Notes: generated by a model not told the origin, from the sequence alone. 64,000 nucleotides of DNA from SZUA-36 sp963749115 (GCA_963749115.1 CAVVLP010000015.1:1-64000); one strand, 5' to 3'; shown: positions 30,815 through 40,340, counted from the stretch's first letter. Translations and numbers: made by a program.

Positions 30815-31458
30815 ATAACGTTAACTTATTTACTTCACCTGGAAAGGTGACCGGCCGATTATTCAGCCTGGTTTTAACATGCCTGCTTCTTACTGGAACG
30901 TACGCCCAGGCAGATGAAGTTGTTTTCTCAGGCTCCGATGACACTCCCTGGCAGTTATACCTGGGTAGCAGCAGTAACTGGATGGTTTGGTTCGAGAGTC
31001 CTGAAACCACTTCTTTTAAAAGCAAAGTCATTACGGTTCGAACGATCGACAACGTGGCAACAGCAGACGCCATCCAGGCCGAATGGAGGGGAGGTCTGGG
31101 TCAGGTTTACTGGCAGCAATCCGATCCACAGGATTATCGAAAACTGTCCGAACAAGGTGGCGCCCTGAGCATGGTGATCCGTATTGACAAAAGGCCGAAA
31201 AAATCCGTCGACATCAAGATGGACTGCGGCTACCCCTGTGCAGGTAGCCTGAACATGACAAAGCTTTTCAAAGCCGTTCCGCAGGACACCTGGTTTCGAA
31301 TCAGCCTTAAACTCAGTTGCTTCGAAGATGCCGGTGCGAACCTGGGCAATATACTTGCACCACTCGTCGTGGCGACCAAAGGATCCTTCAAAATGAGTAT
31401 TTCCAGCGTGGCATTGCTGGCACAGCCACCGCAAGAGTCGCTTATTGATTGCGGCTAA
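30811..31458 (+). CDS. Separately encoded, secreted ExoP C-terminal (galactose-binding-like) domain protein
   Basis: 215 residues with a Sec signal (LVLTCLLLTGTYAQA). The mature protein matches the Exop_C domain normally fused to the end of ExoP-type GH3 enzymes: WQLYLG, AEWRGGLGQVYW, MVIRIDKRP, MDCGYPCAGSLNM and LSCFEDAGANLGNILAPL. Its ATG overlaps the GH3 stop (ATGA), so the two are translationally coupled. The split puts the two halves in different compartments unless the GH3 enzyme is exported another way. Probably a glucan-binding protein of the locus. Confidence 0.82.
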   Translation: MNNVNLFTSPGKVTGRLFSLVLTCLLLTGTYAQADEVVFSGSDDTPWQLYLGSSSNWMVWFESPETTSFKSKVITVRTIDNVATADAIQAEWRGGLGQVYWQQSDPQDYRKLSEQGGALSMVIRIDKRPKKSVDIKMDCGYPCAGSLNMTKLFKAVPQDTWFRISLKLSCFEDAGANLGNILAPLVVATKGSFKMSISSVALLAQPPQESLIDCG

Positions 31459-31595
31459 CCCGGATAATTCAGCAGGCAGTCCGGATTAGCCTTTTGCCTT
31501 CTGCACAATTTCTTCTTTTCAGCCCGTCAATAGTGTTTCACAATGACGGGCGAAATCAATCGTAAAACCAACCTCTACCAGCTTGAGACTTTACT

Positions 31596-32730
31596 TTGAA
31601 AAAATCCACACAAGCCGTACGCGCAGGTACCCGCCGCGATAAGAACATGGGGGGCTTGAATACCCCGCTGTTGTCCTCCAGTGCGATTGAATACCTGGAT
31701 GATTCAGAAGTGCGATATCCACGTTATTTCAACACCCTGAATCATGATGTGGTGGCTGAAAAAATGAGCGCACTGGAATGTGCTGAAGCAGGATTGGTTA
31801 CCAGTTCGGGTATGGCTGCAATTTCAGCCATCCTGTTTGGCTTGTTGGAACGTGGTGATCATGTTGTTTTGACAGAGGGTTTATATGGTGGAACGCATGC
31901 CCTGATCGTCAATGAACTGAAACGCTTCAATATCAGCTATAGCTTTGCGGCAGCCGATGTTAAGGCCATAGAGGAGGCCAGCCATTCTAATACCCGGATG
32001 ATTTACGTGGAGTCACCCAGCAATCCCTTGCTGACCGTGGTGGATTTGGCGTCGGTTGCAGCTTTTGCAAAATCACGCGGGATTATAACGGTTATCGACA
32101 ATACCTTTGCCTCTCCCGATCCTGCAAAACCCGCTGGTCCATGGCTTCGACCTGGTAATGCACAGTGGCACCAAGTATCTCGGTGGCCACAGCGATCTGT
32201 GTTGCGGTACCGTCAACGGCTCTGAAGCACTGGTGGCGAAAGTCCGAAATCACGCGGTGGCCTATGGCGGGTGTTTAAACGCACAGGATTGCTTTTTACT
32301 GGAGCGCAGTCTTAAAACCCTTGAATTAAGAGTGGCCCGACAAAGTAGCAATGCTGCTGTTATCGCCGAACGCCTGAATGGGAATGAGCACATAAAACAG
32401 GTTTACTACCCCGGTTTGAAAAGCCACCCGGGTTTTGAGATCGCAACAAGGCAGATGCGGGGTTATGGCGGAATGCTGTCGTTCGAACTGGCTGACGTTG
32501 TTGATCCGATCAGTTACATCCGCCGTCTTGAACTGGTGATCTGTGCCGTTAGTCTCGGTGGTGTTGAAACCACGATCTGCCAACCGGTTGCGACCTCACA
32601 TCAGAAAGTATCTGAAGCAGAACGGCAGCGGCTTGGGATCACAGCCGGATTGCTCAGGTTGTCCGTCGGTATTGAGGATGCAGATGACATTTATTCTGAC
32701 CTGGTACAGGCATTAGGTGAGAGGGTTTAA
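31596..32730 (+). CDS. Cys/Met metabolism PLP-dependent enzyme (cystathionine synthase/lyase or methionine gamma-lyase type; one frame slip)
   Basis: Aspartate-aminotransferase-fold enzyme of trans-sulfuration. SSGMAAISAI binds PLP phosphate, YVESPSNPLLTVVD and VIDNTFAS precede it, and the Schiff-base Lys is in HSGTKYLGGHSD. One extra C in the CCC at 32115-32117 splits the frame; corrected it reads FASPILQNPLVHGFD and gives 377 residues. TTG start at 31596 with a weak ribosome site. The reaction (cystathionine gamma-synthase, gamma-lyase, beta-lyase or methionine gamma-lyase) cannot be told from motifs alone. It stands alone, unlinked to met genes. Confidence 0.88.
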
Positions 32731-32855
32731 CGAACCCGGGACATGCCCTGGTTTACCGGAAAAAGCCACCGGTGTTATTTCACTTTGCCAAAAAGTCAGA
32801 TACGCTCAGGGTATGGTACATGGACCGGTTCATTGCCAAAAAGCCAGGTTCGAGA

Positions 32856-33071
32856 CTATCCGCCGCTGTCTTTCTCAATTTGTTCTTCCATCTTTTTTTG
32901 ACGCGCTTCGGTCTGATCCAGGTAGGATTTTTCGAAGCCCTCTGCCTTTTGCAGCGCTTTGACGGGGCCGCCGATTATGCCTTCTTCGATTGGAGGAGGC
33001 TCAACGTCTTCAATACCGCGGATGTACCAGAGTACTGCGACTACCAGGATTAGAAATAATAACCAGCGCAT
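32856..33071 (-). CDS. Small single-span membrane protein
   Basis: About 71 residues. An N-terminal helix (WLLFLILVVAVLWYI) precedes an acidic and Pro-rich linker (EDVEPPPIEEG) and a charged helical tail (RQKKMEEQIEKD). GGAG lies 7 nt before the ATG at 33071; the ATG one codon earlier is an alternative. No family recognised. It follows tdk by 41 bp and may be cotranscribed. Confidence 0.6.
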   Translation of the reverse strand: MRWLLFLILVVAVLWYIRGIEDVEPPPIEEGIIGGPVKALQKAEGFEKSYLDQTEARQKKMEEQIEKDSGG

Positions 33072-33112
33072 CATCAATCTCCAGTCATAGGAATGGTGAC
33101 ATTATGACCCGA

Positions 33113-33781
33113 CTATAGCAGATCACCACTCTCCTGCCCGTCATCCGCAGCACTCTCGTCCTCGGTATCGGCAACAACCGGCTCAATGAACTTGATACGC
33201 TGGCCACCGATAAATACTTTTTTGAACTCGGCGCGACTGACGGATACATAACGCTCGTTGCCACCGATCTCCACCTGTGCACCTTCCTTAAGCGCATATC
33301 CTTCATCATCAACCCGCACCACCATGTTGGCTTTCCGACCGGTATGACAAATGGTTTTGATTTCAGTTAACTGGTCGGCCCAGGCAAGCAGGTATTTGCT
33401 GCCTTCGAACAGTTCACCCTGGAAATCGGTGCGTAAGCCAAAACACAGCACCGGGATATTCAGCCGGTCGACAACTTCGCTGAGCTGGTAGACCTGGTCA
33501 CGATTTAAAAACTGGGCCTCATCGACCAGTACGCAGTGGATATTTTGCTCTTCCAGTTGTGCCCGCGTTATCTCAAACAGGTCATCTTCCGCCGTGAATA
33601 TAGTCGCTCTTGCCTCCAGGCCGATACGTGACTTGATCCGGCCCTCACCGTATCGGTCATCGAGTTTTGGTGTGAATAACAACGGTGTCATGCCGCGTTC
33701 ACGATAATTATGTGCCGATTGCAGCAAAACCGTGGTTTTACCGGCGTTCATCGAAGAGTAGTTAAAATAAAGTTTTGCCAT
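33113..33781 (-). CDS. tdk: Thymidine kinase (type II)
   Basis: 222 residues. P-loop SSMNAGKTT (9-17), catalytic region VLVDEAQFL, lasso LCFGLRTDF, and IGGNERYVSV near the end. It phosphorylates thymidine for salvage. The structural zinc of type II kinases normally uses three Cys and a Cys/His; here the sites read TICHTGRKA and YVSVSRAEF, so only one Cys remains and the zinc is probably lost. A short acidic tail (EDESAADDGQES) follows. It is directly downstream of the cyanophycin operon, 22 bp from the Mur-ligase gene. Confidence 0.95.
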   Translation of the reverse strand: MAKLYFNYSSMNAGKTTVLLQSAHNYRERGMTPLLFTPKLDDRYGEGRIKSRIGLEARATIFTAEDDLFEITRAQLEEQNIHCVLVDEAQFLNRDQVYQLSEVVDRLNIPVLCFGLRTDFQGELFEGSKYLLAWADQLTEIKTICHTGRKANMVVRVDDEGYALKEGAQVEIGGNERYVSVSRAEFKKVFIGGQRIKFIEPVVADTEDESAADDGQESGDLL

Positions 33782-33803
33782 TCAGGTTTCCAAAAGAAAC
33801 TTT

Positions 33804-35498
33804 TTAATTTCCCACAAATTCTTGCACCAACTCTGTCACTTCACCACGCTGGGTAAGTGCTAACAGTACGAGGCAGTCACCTTCCTGCGCAGAGTCCAGT
33901 GCTTTTTTAACACCCTCAAACGGGCTGTTGCACATCACCACAGCATTGGGTTGCAGACCATGCTCCAGGGCGACTTGAGCTATTATGCCAGCCACAACAC
34001 CAGGCTGGCGCCCCCGCTCGTAGCCCGGCATATCGCAGGCCAGAAGCCGTGCGGGTCTCAAGTCACAGGCAGCACTGACAAATGCGCTGATCTCCTCGTC
34101 ACTGCGATCGCCAGCCTGCCCCATCAGCACGATATTCCGGCGCGCCTTGAAAGCATTGACCGTATCGGCAACCGCCTTTAGACCGTGTTCATTGTGTGCG
34201 AAATCGATAAATATCCGGATACCATTTTTCTGGTACAGGTTGCCACGCCCGGGGTTAACCCCGGCGTCCCCGCTAAAGGATTTGAGACCGTTTGCGAGCG
34301 CCTCGTCGTCCGCCCCCAGTATGGAACACAAGACCATGGCACCGAGTGCGTTGTGGATGTTGTATCGCGCCACCCCTCCAAAAGTGATGGGGACATGTTC
34401 AGCGCGAATGACCTTTCTGGTCCTGCTGCCCTCAGCCAGGACCAGCCAGCCTTCTGACAGGAAGGCCGCCTGGCCCTGTTTTTCCAGGTGTTTCTTCAAC
34501 ACCGGGTGCGTTGCATCCACGCCAAACCAGATAATTCTGTTGTTGACAGTGGCGGCCATCCTGACGCTTTCAGGATCATCAACATTCAATATCAGCGGCG
34601 CAGCGGCGCTCAGCGCCCGCCGCACGATGAACTTGACCTCTGCCATTTCTGCCACACTGTTGATGCCATATTCACCCATGTGGTCTTCCGCGACATTGGT
34701 GATCAGGGCAGCATCAGCAAACTCTACGCCAATACCCCGACGGAGTAAGCCGCCGCGGGCAACCTCCAGCACAACGGCTTCAGATTGTGGATGCCTTAAC
34801 AGGGTACGCGCACCACCCGGACCGGAATAGTCGCCAAGGTCGAGTATTTCCTCGCCGACACGTATGTAATCAGTCGAGGTAATTCCTGCCCGAAGACCGG
34901 CTGCGTTGAGGATCGATGCTGCGAGCCTGACAGTGGTAGATTTACCATTGGTGCCGGTGACAATACCAAGCGGTACTGAACCAATGGTCGGCCAATCGAT
35001 ACTTTCCGGGTCAGGCAACTGAACCGCCGGCCAGCTCATGGCTGATTGACCAAAACCTACCGACACCTCGTCATCATCCCAAAGGAATGGTACCTGGTGT
35101 TGCGCAGCAGCGGTCTGCAATGCCAGCAAGCCGGGCTTCGTTTCTTTAGTCGCCAGGTCAGACAAGGTGGCGATGGCGTCGTGCATATCCGCTAACGGCT
35201 CACCTTTTAAAATCGCTACAGCCCTGCTGAACGCCACTTCATTGAGTTCACAGGCAGCATACAGCACATCTATTGGTGCGTTGATCACCAGGCTGATACC
35301 CCCGTCATATACCCGTGAACAGATATGTTCGGACGACCAGCCAACGGCTTCCATTAAAACGGCGACCTCTTTGGACCAGGCTGAAATCAGTTGATCCGCA
35401 GGGATGTCTTCGATGGCAACGTCGAGTATTGCACCGGGCAGGTCCCAGAACAGGTTTGGCCCAGTCAGGCGACGACTGTCAAGCAACTTGATTTTCAT
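33804..35498 (-). CDS. Cyanophycin-synthetase-like Mur ligase lacking the ATP-grasp domain
   Basis: 564 residues. The N-terminal 170 residues begin with RRLTGPNLFWDLPGAIL, resembling the N-domain of CphA enzymes. Then comes a Mur-ligase catalytic domain: P-loop VTGTNGKSTT (about 185), DYSGPGG, EVARGGLLRRGIG, NVAEDHMGEYG and FIDFAHNEHG. Compared with CphA the entire ATP-grasp module between N-domain and Mur domain is absent. In CphA the ATP-grasp half adds Asp to the backbone and the Mur half adds Arg to the side chain. This protein could thus do only the Mur-type step, or modify or extend another peptide. It lies 18 bp downstream of cphA. Specific function unknown. Confidence 0.85.
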   Translation of the reverse strand: MKIKLLDSRRLTGPNLFWDLPGAILDVAIEDIPADQLISAWSKEVAVLMEAVGWSSEHICSRVYDGGISLVINAPIDVLYAACELNEVAFSRAVAILKGEPLADMHDAIATLSDLATKETKPGLLALQTAAAQHQVPFLWDDDEVSVGFGQSAMSWPAVQLPDPESIDWPTIGSVPLGIVTGTNGKSTTVRLAASILNAAGLRAGITSTDYIRVGEEILDLGDYSGPGGARTLLRHPQSEAVVLEVARGGLLRRGIGVEFADAALITNVAEDHMGEYGINSVAEMAEVKFIVRRALSAAAPLILNVDDPESVRMAATVNNRIIWFGVDATHPVLKKHLEKQGQAAFLSEGWLVLAEGSRTRKVIRAEHVPITFGGVARYNIHNALGAMVLCSILGADDEALANGLKSFSGDAGVNPGRGNLYQKNGIRIFIDFAHNEHGLKAVADTVNAFKARRNIVLMGQAGDRSDEEISAFVSAACDLRPARLLACDMPGYERGRQPGVVAGIIAQVALEHGLQPNAVVMCNSPFEGVKKALDSAQEGDCLVLLALTQRGEVTELVQEFVGN

Positions 35499-35516
35499 TT
35501 ATCTGCAGCCGCAGGC

Positions 35517-38321
35517 CTAATCGGCCTCTTCTTCCCGGGCCACCCGCACACCGCGCTCATCCCTGACCAGGCGTACACCGGCATCCAGAGAGAAAGCTTC
35601 CGGATCTGCCTCGACAAAACTATGCACAGGATTGGTTGCTTTAGCGCTGACAACGGTAGTGCCATGACCCTCATAATGAATGACCTGGTTCCAGCAACGC
35701 CTGACATTATCAACAAACAGGACGATCAGATCGCCTTCCTTTGCCATATCCAGCGCACCTTCAACAGCGAGCACTTCTTCCGGTACGATATCGATGGCGC
35801 CGGCGTCTATACCATTTGCCAGTAATTGGTCGCGTAACATTTCCGGCACCTCGGAATCACCGCGCCCGCGTCGACCGTCATCGGCGCGACAAATATAATG
35901 ATCAAAATGTCCGCTGGCCTCGTCGGCGATGGCGCGAATATCCTCATCACGACGGTCACCGGGTGCAGCCAGTACACAAACCCGTCGGCCAGCGACTTCG
36001 AGCCGGTCAACCAGTTGGCAAATGCTGTGGATAGCGGCAGCATTGTGACCATAATCAAGAATGACCCGGAAAGGATGTTCATCAAAAACATTCATACGAC
36101 CGGGGGCCTGGAATATCGTGGAACTGAAGGTCCGCAAACCGTGACGGATATCATCCAGTGACTTGTTCAACGAATACGCCAGCGCCGCCGCAAACATCGC
36201 ATTCTGTACGTTATGTGTCGCTTTACCATCCATTGTGGCCGGTATCTGGTGTGTCCACACCAGTTGAAAATGGGTGCCATTGTCATACAAGGTGATCATG
36301 TCACCATTGAAACCCTGCTCGAGCACCACCGCCCTGCCACCGGCCCGAATATGCTCCTTTACGAGCGCATGGGCCGGATTCATCGTGACATAACAGACAT
36401 GTTCGGCCTGTGTGTAATCGGCCATTTTCAGGCATAACTCATCATCGGCATTGAGTACGGCGGTATCCCGTGCCACCTCGACGACGATACGCTTTACTTC
36501 TGCGAGTTGCTCCAGCGTATCGATACCCTTTAGACCGAGGTGATCTGCCGCCACGTTCAGGCAGGCCGATACATCGCAACGGCGGTAACCCAGACCTGCG
36601 CGTAGCAAACCTCCGCGAGCTGTTTCAAGCACGGCAATATCGACGGTCGGGTCCCGCAATACGATGTGTGCCGATGTCGGTCCTGTCATATCGCCCTTGA
36701 CCGTCAGGCGGCCATCGATATAGACACCATCGGTTGATGTCATACCCACCATGTGGCCGGCAGTCTTGAGGATGTGCCCTAGCATGCGCGAGGTTGTGGT
36801 TTTGCCATTGGTACCGGTGATGCTTGCTATCGGGATACGGGTTGGTGTACCCGGTGGAAACAGCATATCCATTACCTTGCCGGCAACATCGCGTGGCTCA
36901 CCTTCCGAGGGAGCAACATGCATTCGAAAACCTGGCGCTGCGTTGACTTCCACGATCGCACCACCAATCTCCTTGTAAGACTGGGCAATATCCCGGGACA
37001 GGAAATCTACACCACCCACATCCAAACCCACGGACCGGATCGCCCGTTCCGCCATCTCGCGGTTATCCGGGTGTACCACATCGGTCAGGTCGATGGCGGT
37101 GCCACCGGTTGATAAATTAGCTGTATTGCGTAAGAAGAACACCTCACCTTCCGGTAAAACCGTTTCGGCATCAAATCCGGCCGCATCCAGAAGCTCAAGT
37201 GCCGGCCTGTCAAGTTCGAGCCGTGTCAATACTTTTTCATGTCCAATGCCACGCCGCGGGTCTTCATTGACCTTGTCTACCAATTCTTTAACGGTACTTT
37301 TGCCATCACCTTTAACATGCCCGGGAACACGTTTGGCGACTGCAACCAATGCGTTATTGACCACCAGCATACGATGATCAAAGCCCTCGACGTAGTCTTC
37401 AACCAGTACCGCCTTGCTGGTACCTTGCTCACGAGCAAACGCAAATGCGGCTTCGACCTGTTCATCGGTGGTAAGGTTGATTGAAACACCCCGCCCGTGA
37501 TTGGCATTCAGCGGCTTGACTACTACCGGGTACTCCATGGTTCGTGCCGCACGCACGGCCTCGCGTGGACTGTAAACCATACGCTGCGAAGGAACCGGCA
37601 GACCAAGATCACGTAACAGGTTATGCGTGTCTTCCTTGTCACAGGATATCTCCACGGCGATGTGCGGAGTTTTACTGGTTATGGTGGCCTGGATGCGGTG
37701 CTGGTAGGCTCCATGACCGAATTGAACCAGTGAATACTTGTTAAGCCGAAGAGAAGGAATACCCCGCTCTTCAGCCGCGTTGACCAGCGATGCGGTACTT
37801 GGGCCCAATTCCTTGCGTTGCGCAAAAAGAATGAACGCGTTGCGTTCTTCTTCAAAATTGAAATCTTTATCAATATCAGAAGAAATTTCCTGTTTGAGGT
37901 TTTCAGGCAAAAGGCTCAGCAAAAGCTGAAGTGCAATACGTGCAGCCTCGAGACCAACATCACTCTGCTTGTACTGAAACACCATGTTGTACTGGCCGGT
38001 TTCCCCGGAGCCGCGGGTGCGGCCAAAAGAAACGGATGAGCCCGCCTCATTTTGTAACTCCAGCGAAGCATGTTCCCAGATATGAGCCATCCAGGTGCCC
38101 TCATCTTCACGCATACGACGGATGAATCCGCCCGGTTCACCATAGGAGCAACCATGGTTATGCAAACCCGGTAAGGCTTCGATCAGGGCATCAATAAAAC
38201 TCTCGCCAAGCCGTACGGACGGCCACTCCTCCAGGACACCAACATCAACAAGGTGACGGATGACCGGAAAGTGTGCATACAGACTCGGGCCAACGTATAC
38301 ATTTGTAGAGAGAATTTTCAT
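35517..38321 (-). CDS. cphA: Cyanophycin synthetase CphA
   Basis: 934 residues in three parts. The N-domain carries HNHGCSYGEPGGFIRRM and EGTWMAHIWEHASLELQ. The ATP-grasp domain (about 215-470) contains PVVVKPLNANHGRGVS, LVEDYVEGFDHRML and AIVEVNAAPGFRMH. The Mur-ligase domain has ITGTNGKTTTSRML, ETARGGLLRAGLGY, NVAADHLG and ILDYGHNAAA. It makes the Asp/Arg polymer cyanophycin, a carbon-nitrogen store, from Asp, Arg and ATP. The Glu-rich end (REEEAD) is unremarkable. The gene is intact and lies between cphB upstream and the Mur-ligase paralogue downstream. The 110-bp cphB-cphA gap may hold a processing or secondary promoter site. Confidence 0.95.
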   Translation of the reverse strand: MKILSTNVYVGPSLYAHFPVIRHLVDVGVLEEWPSVRLGESFIDALIEALPGLHNHGCSYGEPGGFIRRMREDEGTWMAHIWEHASLELQNEAGSSVSFGRTRGSGETGQYNMVFQYKQSDVGLEAARIALQLLLSLLPENLKQEISSDIDKDFNFEEERNAFILFAQRKELGPSTASLVNAAEERGIPSLRLNKYSLVQFGHGAYQHRIQATITSKTPHIAVEISCDKEDTHNLLRDLGLPVPSQRMVYSPREAVRAARTMEYPVVVKPLNANHGRGVSINLTTDEQVEAAFAFAREQGTSKAVLVEDYVEGFDHRMLVVNNALVAVAKRVPGHVKGDGKSTVKELVDKVNEDPRRGIGHEKVLTRLELDRPALELLDAAGFDAETVLPEGEVFFLRNTANLSTGGTAIDLTDVVHPDNREMAERAIRSVGLDVGGVDFLSRDIAQSYKEIGGAIVEVNAAPGFRMHVAPSEGEPRDVAGKVMDMLFPPGTPTRIPIASITGTNGKTTTSRMLGHILKTAGHMVGMTSTDGVYIDGRLTVKGDMTGPTSAHIVLRDPTVDIAVLETARGGLLRAGLGYRRCDVSACLNVAADHLGLKGIDTLEQLAEVKRIVVEVARDTAVLNADDELCLKMADYTQAEHVCYVTMNPAHALVKEHIRAGGRAVVLEQGFNGDMITLYDNGTHFQLVWTHQIPATMDGKATHNVQNAMFAAALAYSLNKSLDDIRHGLRTFSSTIFQAPGRMNVFDEHPFRVILDYGHNAAAIHSICQLVDRLEVAGRRVCVLAAPGDRRDEDIRAIADEASGHFDHYICRADDGRRGRGDSEVPEMLRDQLLANGIDAGAIDIVPEEVLAVEGALDMAKEGDLIVLFVDNVRRCWNQVIHYEGHGTTVVSAKATNPVHSFVEADPEAFSLDAGVRLVRDERGVRVAREEEAD

Positions 38322-38431
38322 AACGAAACCTTCATTCTAATGTCATGGACAATCCGGCGCGGCCGGATTCACGGGTTAGCTTGTAACCATATCACGCTCT
38401 ACTCAGATCGCATATTGCATCGCACTGCAAC

Positions 38432-39328
38432 TCAATCCAAATGTGGTGCCAGCTTTGCTTCCCGGGTCTCAAGGTTAAACAGGGAACCATGGGCCAGCAC
38501 ATGCAGTTTCAGTCCGATCAGGGAGACGGCTTCAGCCTTACGGACATAACTCATGGATGAATGACGCAGAGCGGAAGGATCAACCACCGTCACTGTGCCG
38601 TGGCCAACAACTTTCATTATGCCATCCGGTGCAATGAACGCCGCGGTATTCTCGTCAATGCCGAGCCCACATACAAAGGGGTTGAACGACAGGGCAGCAA
38701 GAAGCCGCCCCATGCGGCCACGCCGGTTAAAATGCTGGTCAATGATGACGCGATTGGTCAAACCCAGGCCCGGGGCAAGCACAACACCACTTTCACGCGG
38801 TGAAGGTCCGCCACGACCACCGGCTATCATGTGTTCAGAGACAATGGCTGCCCCGGCAGAGGTACCCGCCATGTGCACACCCTCAGCGTTCAGCCTGCGA
38901 ATGGCACGTGCCACCGGTGTACCACCCAGTATCGTACTCAAACGCAACTGGTTGCCACCCGTAATAAATATCCCGGTAGCCCTTTCAAGCGCAGCGATTG
39001 TATCCTCTCGGTAGCAATCATCACGCTCTTCGATCGGAATGCACATCGCCTTTGCACCCATGCCTTCGAACAATTCCTGGTATATAGGGCCGGTCTCGTC
39101 CAGCAGGGACGCAGTTGGAATGACCAGTACACGGGCGTTTTCGCCACCACACAGCTCGATAAAACGTTCGAGAATTACCGGGTTTTTGTGTTTTGCTTCC
39201 GCGCCGCCAATAGCAATGACATAACCACGGGTTTGATCTTTTTCAGGTGTTGCCGGACACATCGAATTGATACCTTTGAAATCGGGGCGGATATTGTAGT
39301 TGCTTATGTCCGTCTTTGAAACGAGCAT
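38432..39328 (-). CDS. cphB: Cyanophycinase (peptidase S51)
   Basis: About 298 residues from the ATG at 39328 (AGG upstream); an ATG at 39262 is an alternative. IAIGGAEAKHKN opens the domain, FITGGNQLRL follows, and the nucleophile Ser is in AGTSAGAAIVSEHM. GLGLTNRVIIDQHFNRRGRMGRL is diagnostic of cyanophycinase. It hydrolyses cyanophycin to beta-Asp-Arg dipeptides. The isoaspartyl dipeptidase needed to finish the pathway is not in the window. Divergent from ppa with a 100-bp shared promoter region. Confidence 0.94.
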   Translation of the reverse strand: MLVSKTDISNYNIRPDFKGINSMCPATPEKDQTRGYVIAIGGAEAKHKNPVILERFIELCGGENARVLVIPTASLLDETGPIYQELFEGMGAKAMCIPIEERDDCYREDTIAALERATGIFITGGNQLRLSTILGGTPVARAIRRLNAEGVHMAGTSAGAAIVSEHMIAGGRGGPSPRESGVVLAPGLGLTNRVIIDQHFNRRGRMGRLLAALSFNPFVCGLGIDENTAAFIAPDGIMKVVGHGTVTVVDPSALRHSSMSYVRKAEAVSLIGLKLHVLAHGSLFNLETREAKLAPHLD

Positions 39329-39428
39329 GGTCAACCTGGCAATAAAACTTGCTGAAAAACATAGCCAAAACCGCTCTGTGAAACCAGTGTTTGCGTATAA
39401 TGACCTGTCACCAGCCAAGGAAGATAAA

Positions 39429-39978
39429 ATGAGTCTGCAACAAGTCCCTGCCGGGAAGAAATGTACCCGACGAAATCAACGTGGTCATTGAAGTCCCGAT
39501 GCACAGCCCGGCGATCAAGTACGAGGTAGACAAGGAAAGCGGAGCAATTTTTGTCGACCGTATGTTAAAAACAGCCATGTACTATCCTTGCAATTACGGA
39601 TATGTACCACACACCTTGTGCGGTGATGGCGATCCGGTCGATGTCCTTGTTGTTTTGCCATTGCCGATGTTACCGGGCACCGTGGTGCGTTGCCGGCCAG
39701 TCGGGGTATTGCAGATGAAAGATGAAGCCGGTGAAGACTCCAAGGTTCTTGCTGTCCCGATTACCGAAGTCACTGGTATCTACAGGGACATCAAAACATA
39801 CAAAGACCTCGACGATATGCTGGTCGACCAGATCGAGCATTTTTTTGAACACTACAAGGATCTCGAAAAGAACAAATGGGTAAGAACAGGTGATTGGGAA
39901 GGTCTGGATGCCGCCCGCAAGGAAATTATCGACGCGGTAGACCGTTACCAGGCCGAACCAGTCAAACCCGCGTTCTGA
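39429..39978 (+). CDS. ppa: Inorganic pyrophosphatase, family I (one frame slip)
   Basis: AAGGA lies 7 nt before the ATG at 39429. MSLQQVPAGK is followed by one extra A in the AAA at 39459-39461; corrected it continues NVPDEINVVIEVP and gives 182 residues, the usual size. Active-site stretches are KYEVDKESG, YYPCNYGYVP, the signature DGDPVDVLVV and KDLEKNKWV. It hydrolyses PPi, driving biosynthesis. TATAAT at 39396-39401 is a likely -10 box. Confidence 0.94.
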
Positions 39979-40151
39979 GCAGATCAGACCTCTCGGTTGC
40001 AAACGCCTGTTTGCTACCCATACCCCGTATGTCGTGCAAGCGTTAGGTCTTCCAGCGCTTATCTCTCCCATATGATCTATAACCAAGCACTCATGTAAAG
40101 GCTTTCTCTTGGTCATTGGGCACGCATGCCGGTCACTCTTGATCAGCCGGG

Positions 40152-40268
40152 AAGCCAAGGGGATGTGGTGTCTTGTTTCGGGACATGCCATGAACCCATC
40201 CATGGGGGCGCGGTCGCGACTTCCTGTCGCTCACGGTCCCAAAACAAGACACCACATCCCCTCGGCTT
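40152..40268. repeat. 117-bp imperfect palindrome with 33-bp arms
   Basis: The left arm (40152-40184) contains GGGGATGTGGTGTCTTGTTT. The right arm (40236-40268) is its inverse with two mismatches over 33 positions. The 51-bp centre includes CCATGAACCCATCCATGG and GTCGCGACTTCCTGTCGC. No ORF inside. The layout resembles a miniature inverted-repeat or REP-type element. Confidence 0.75.
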
Positions 40269-40340
40269 TGTGCGAATGCATAGGTCAATGGTTTCTGGTA
40301 GATCGGCACGGCTTATACCTGAAACTGTGGTGAGCGCCGT

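Noticed and set aside
39670..40203. 177-codon minus-strand ORF across ppa and the repeat patch
   Set aside because: It is antisense to ppa for half its length and then runs through a palindromic repeat; no family features.
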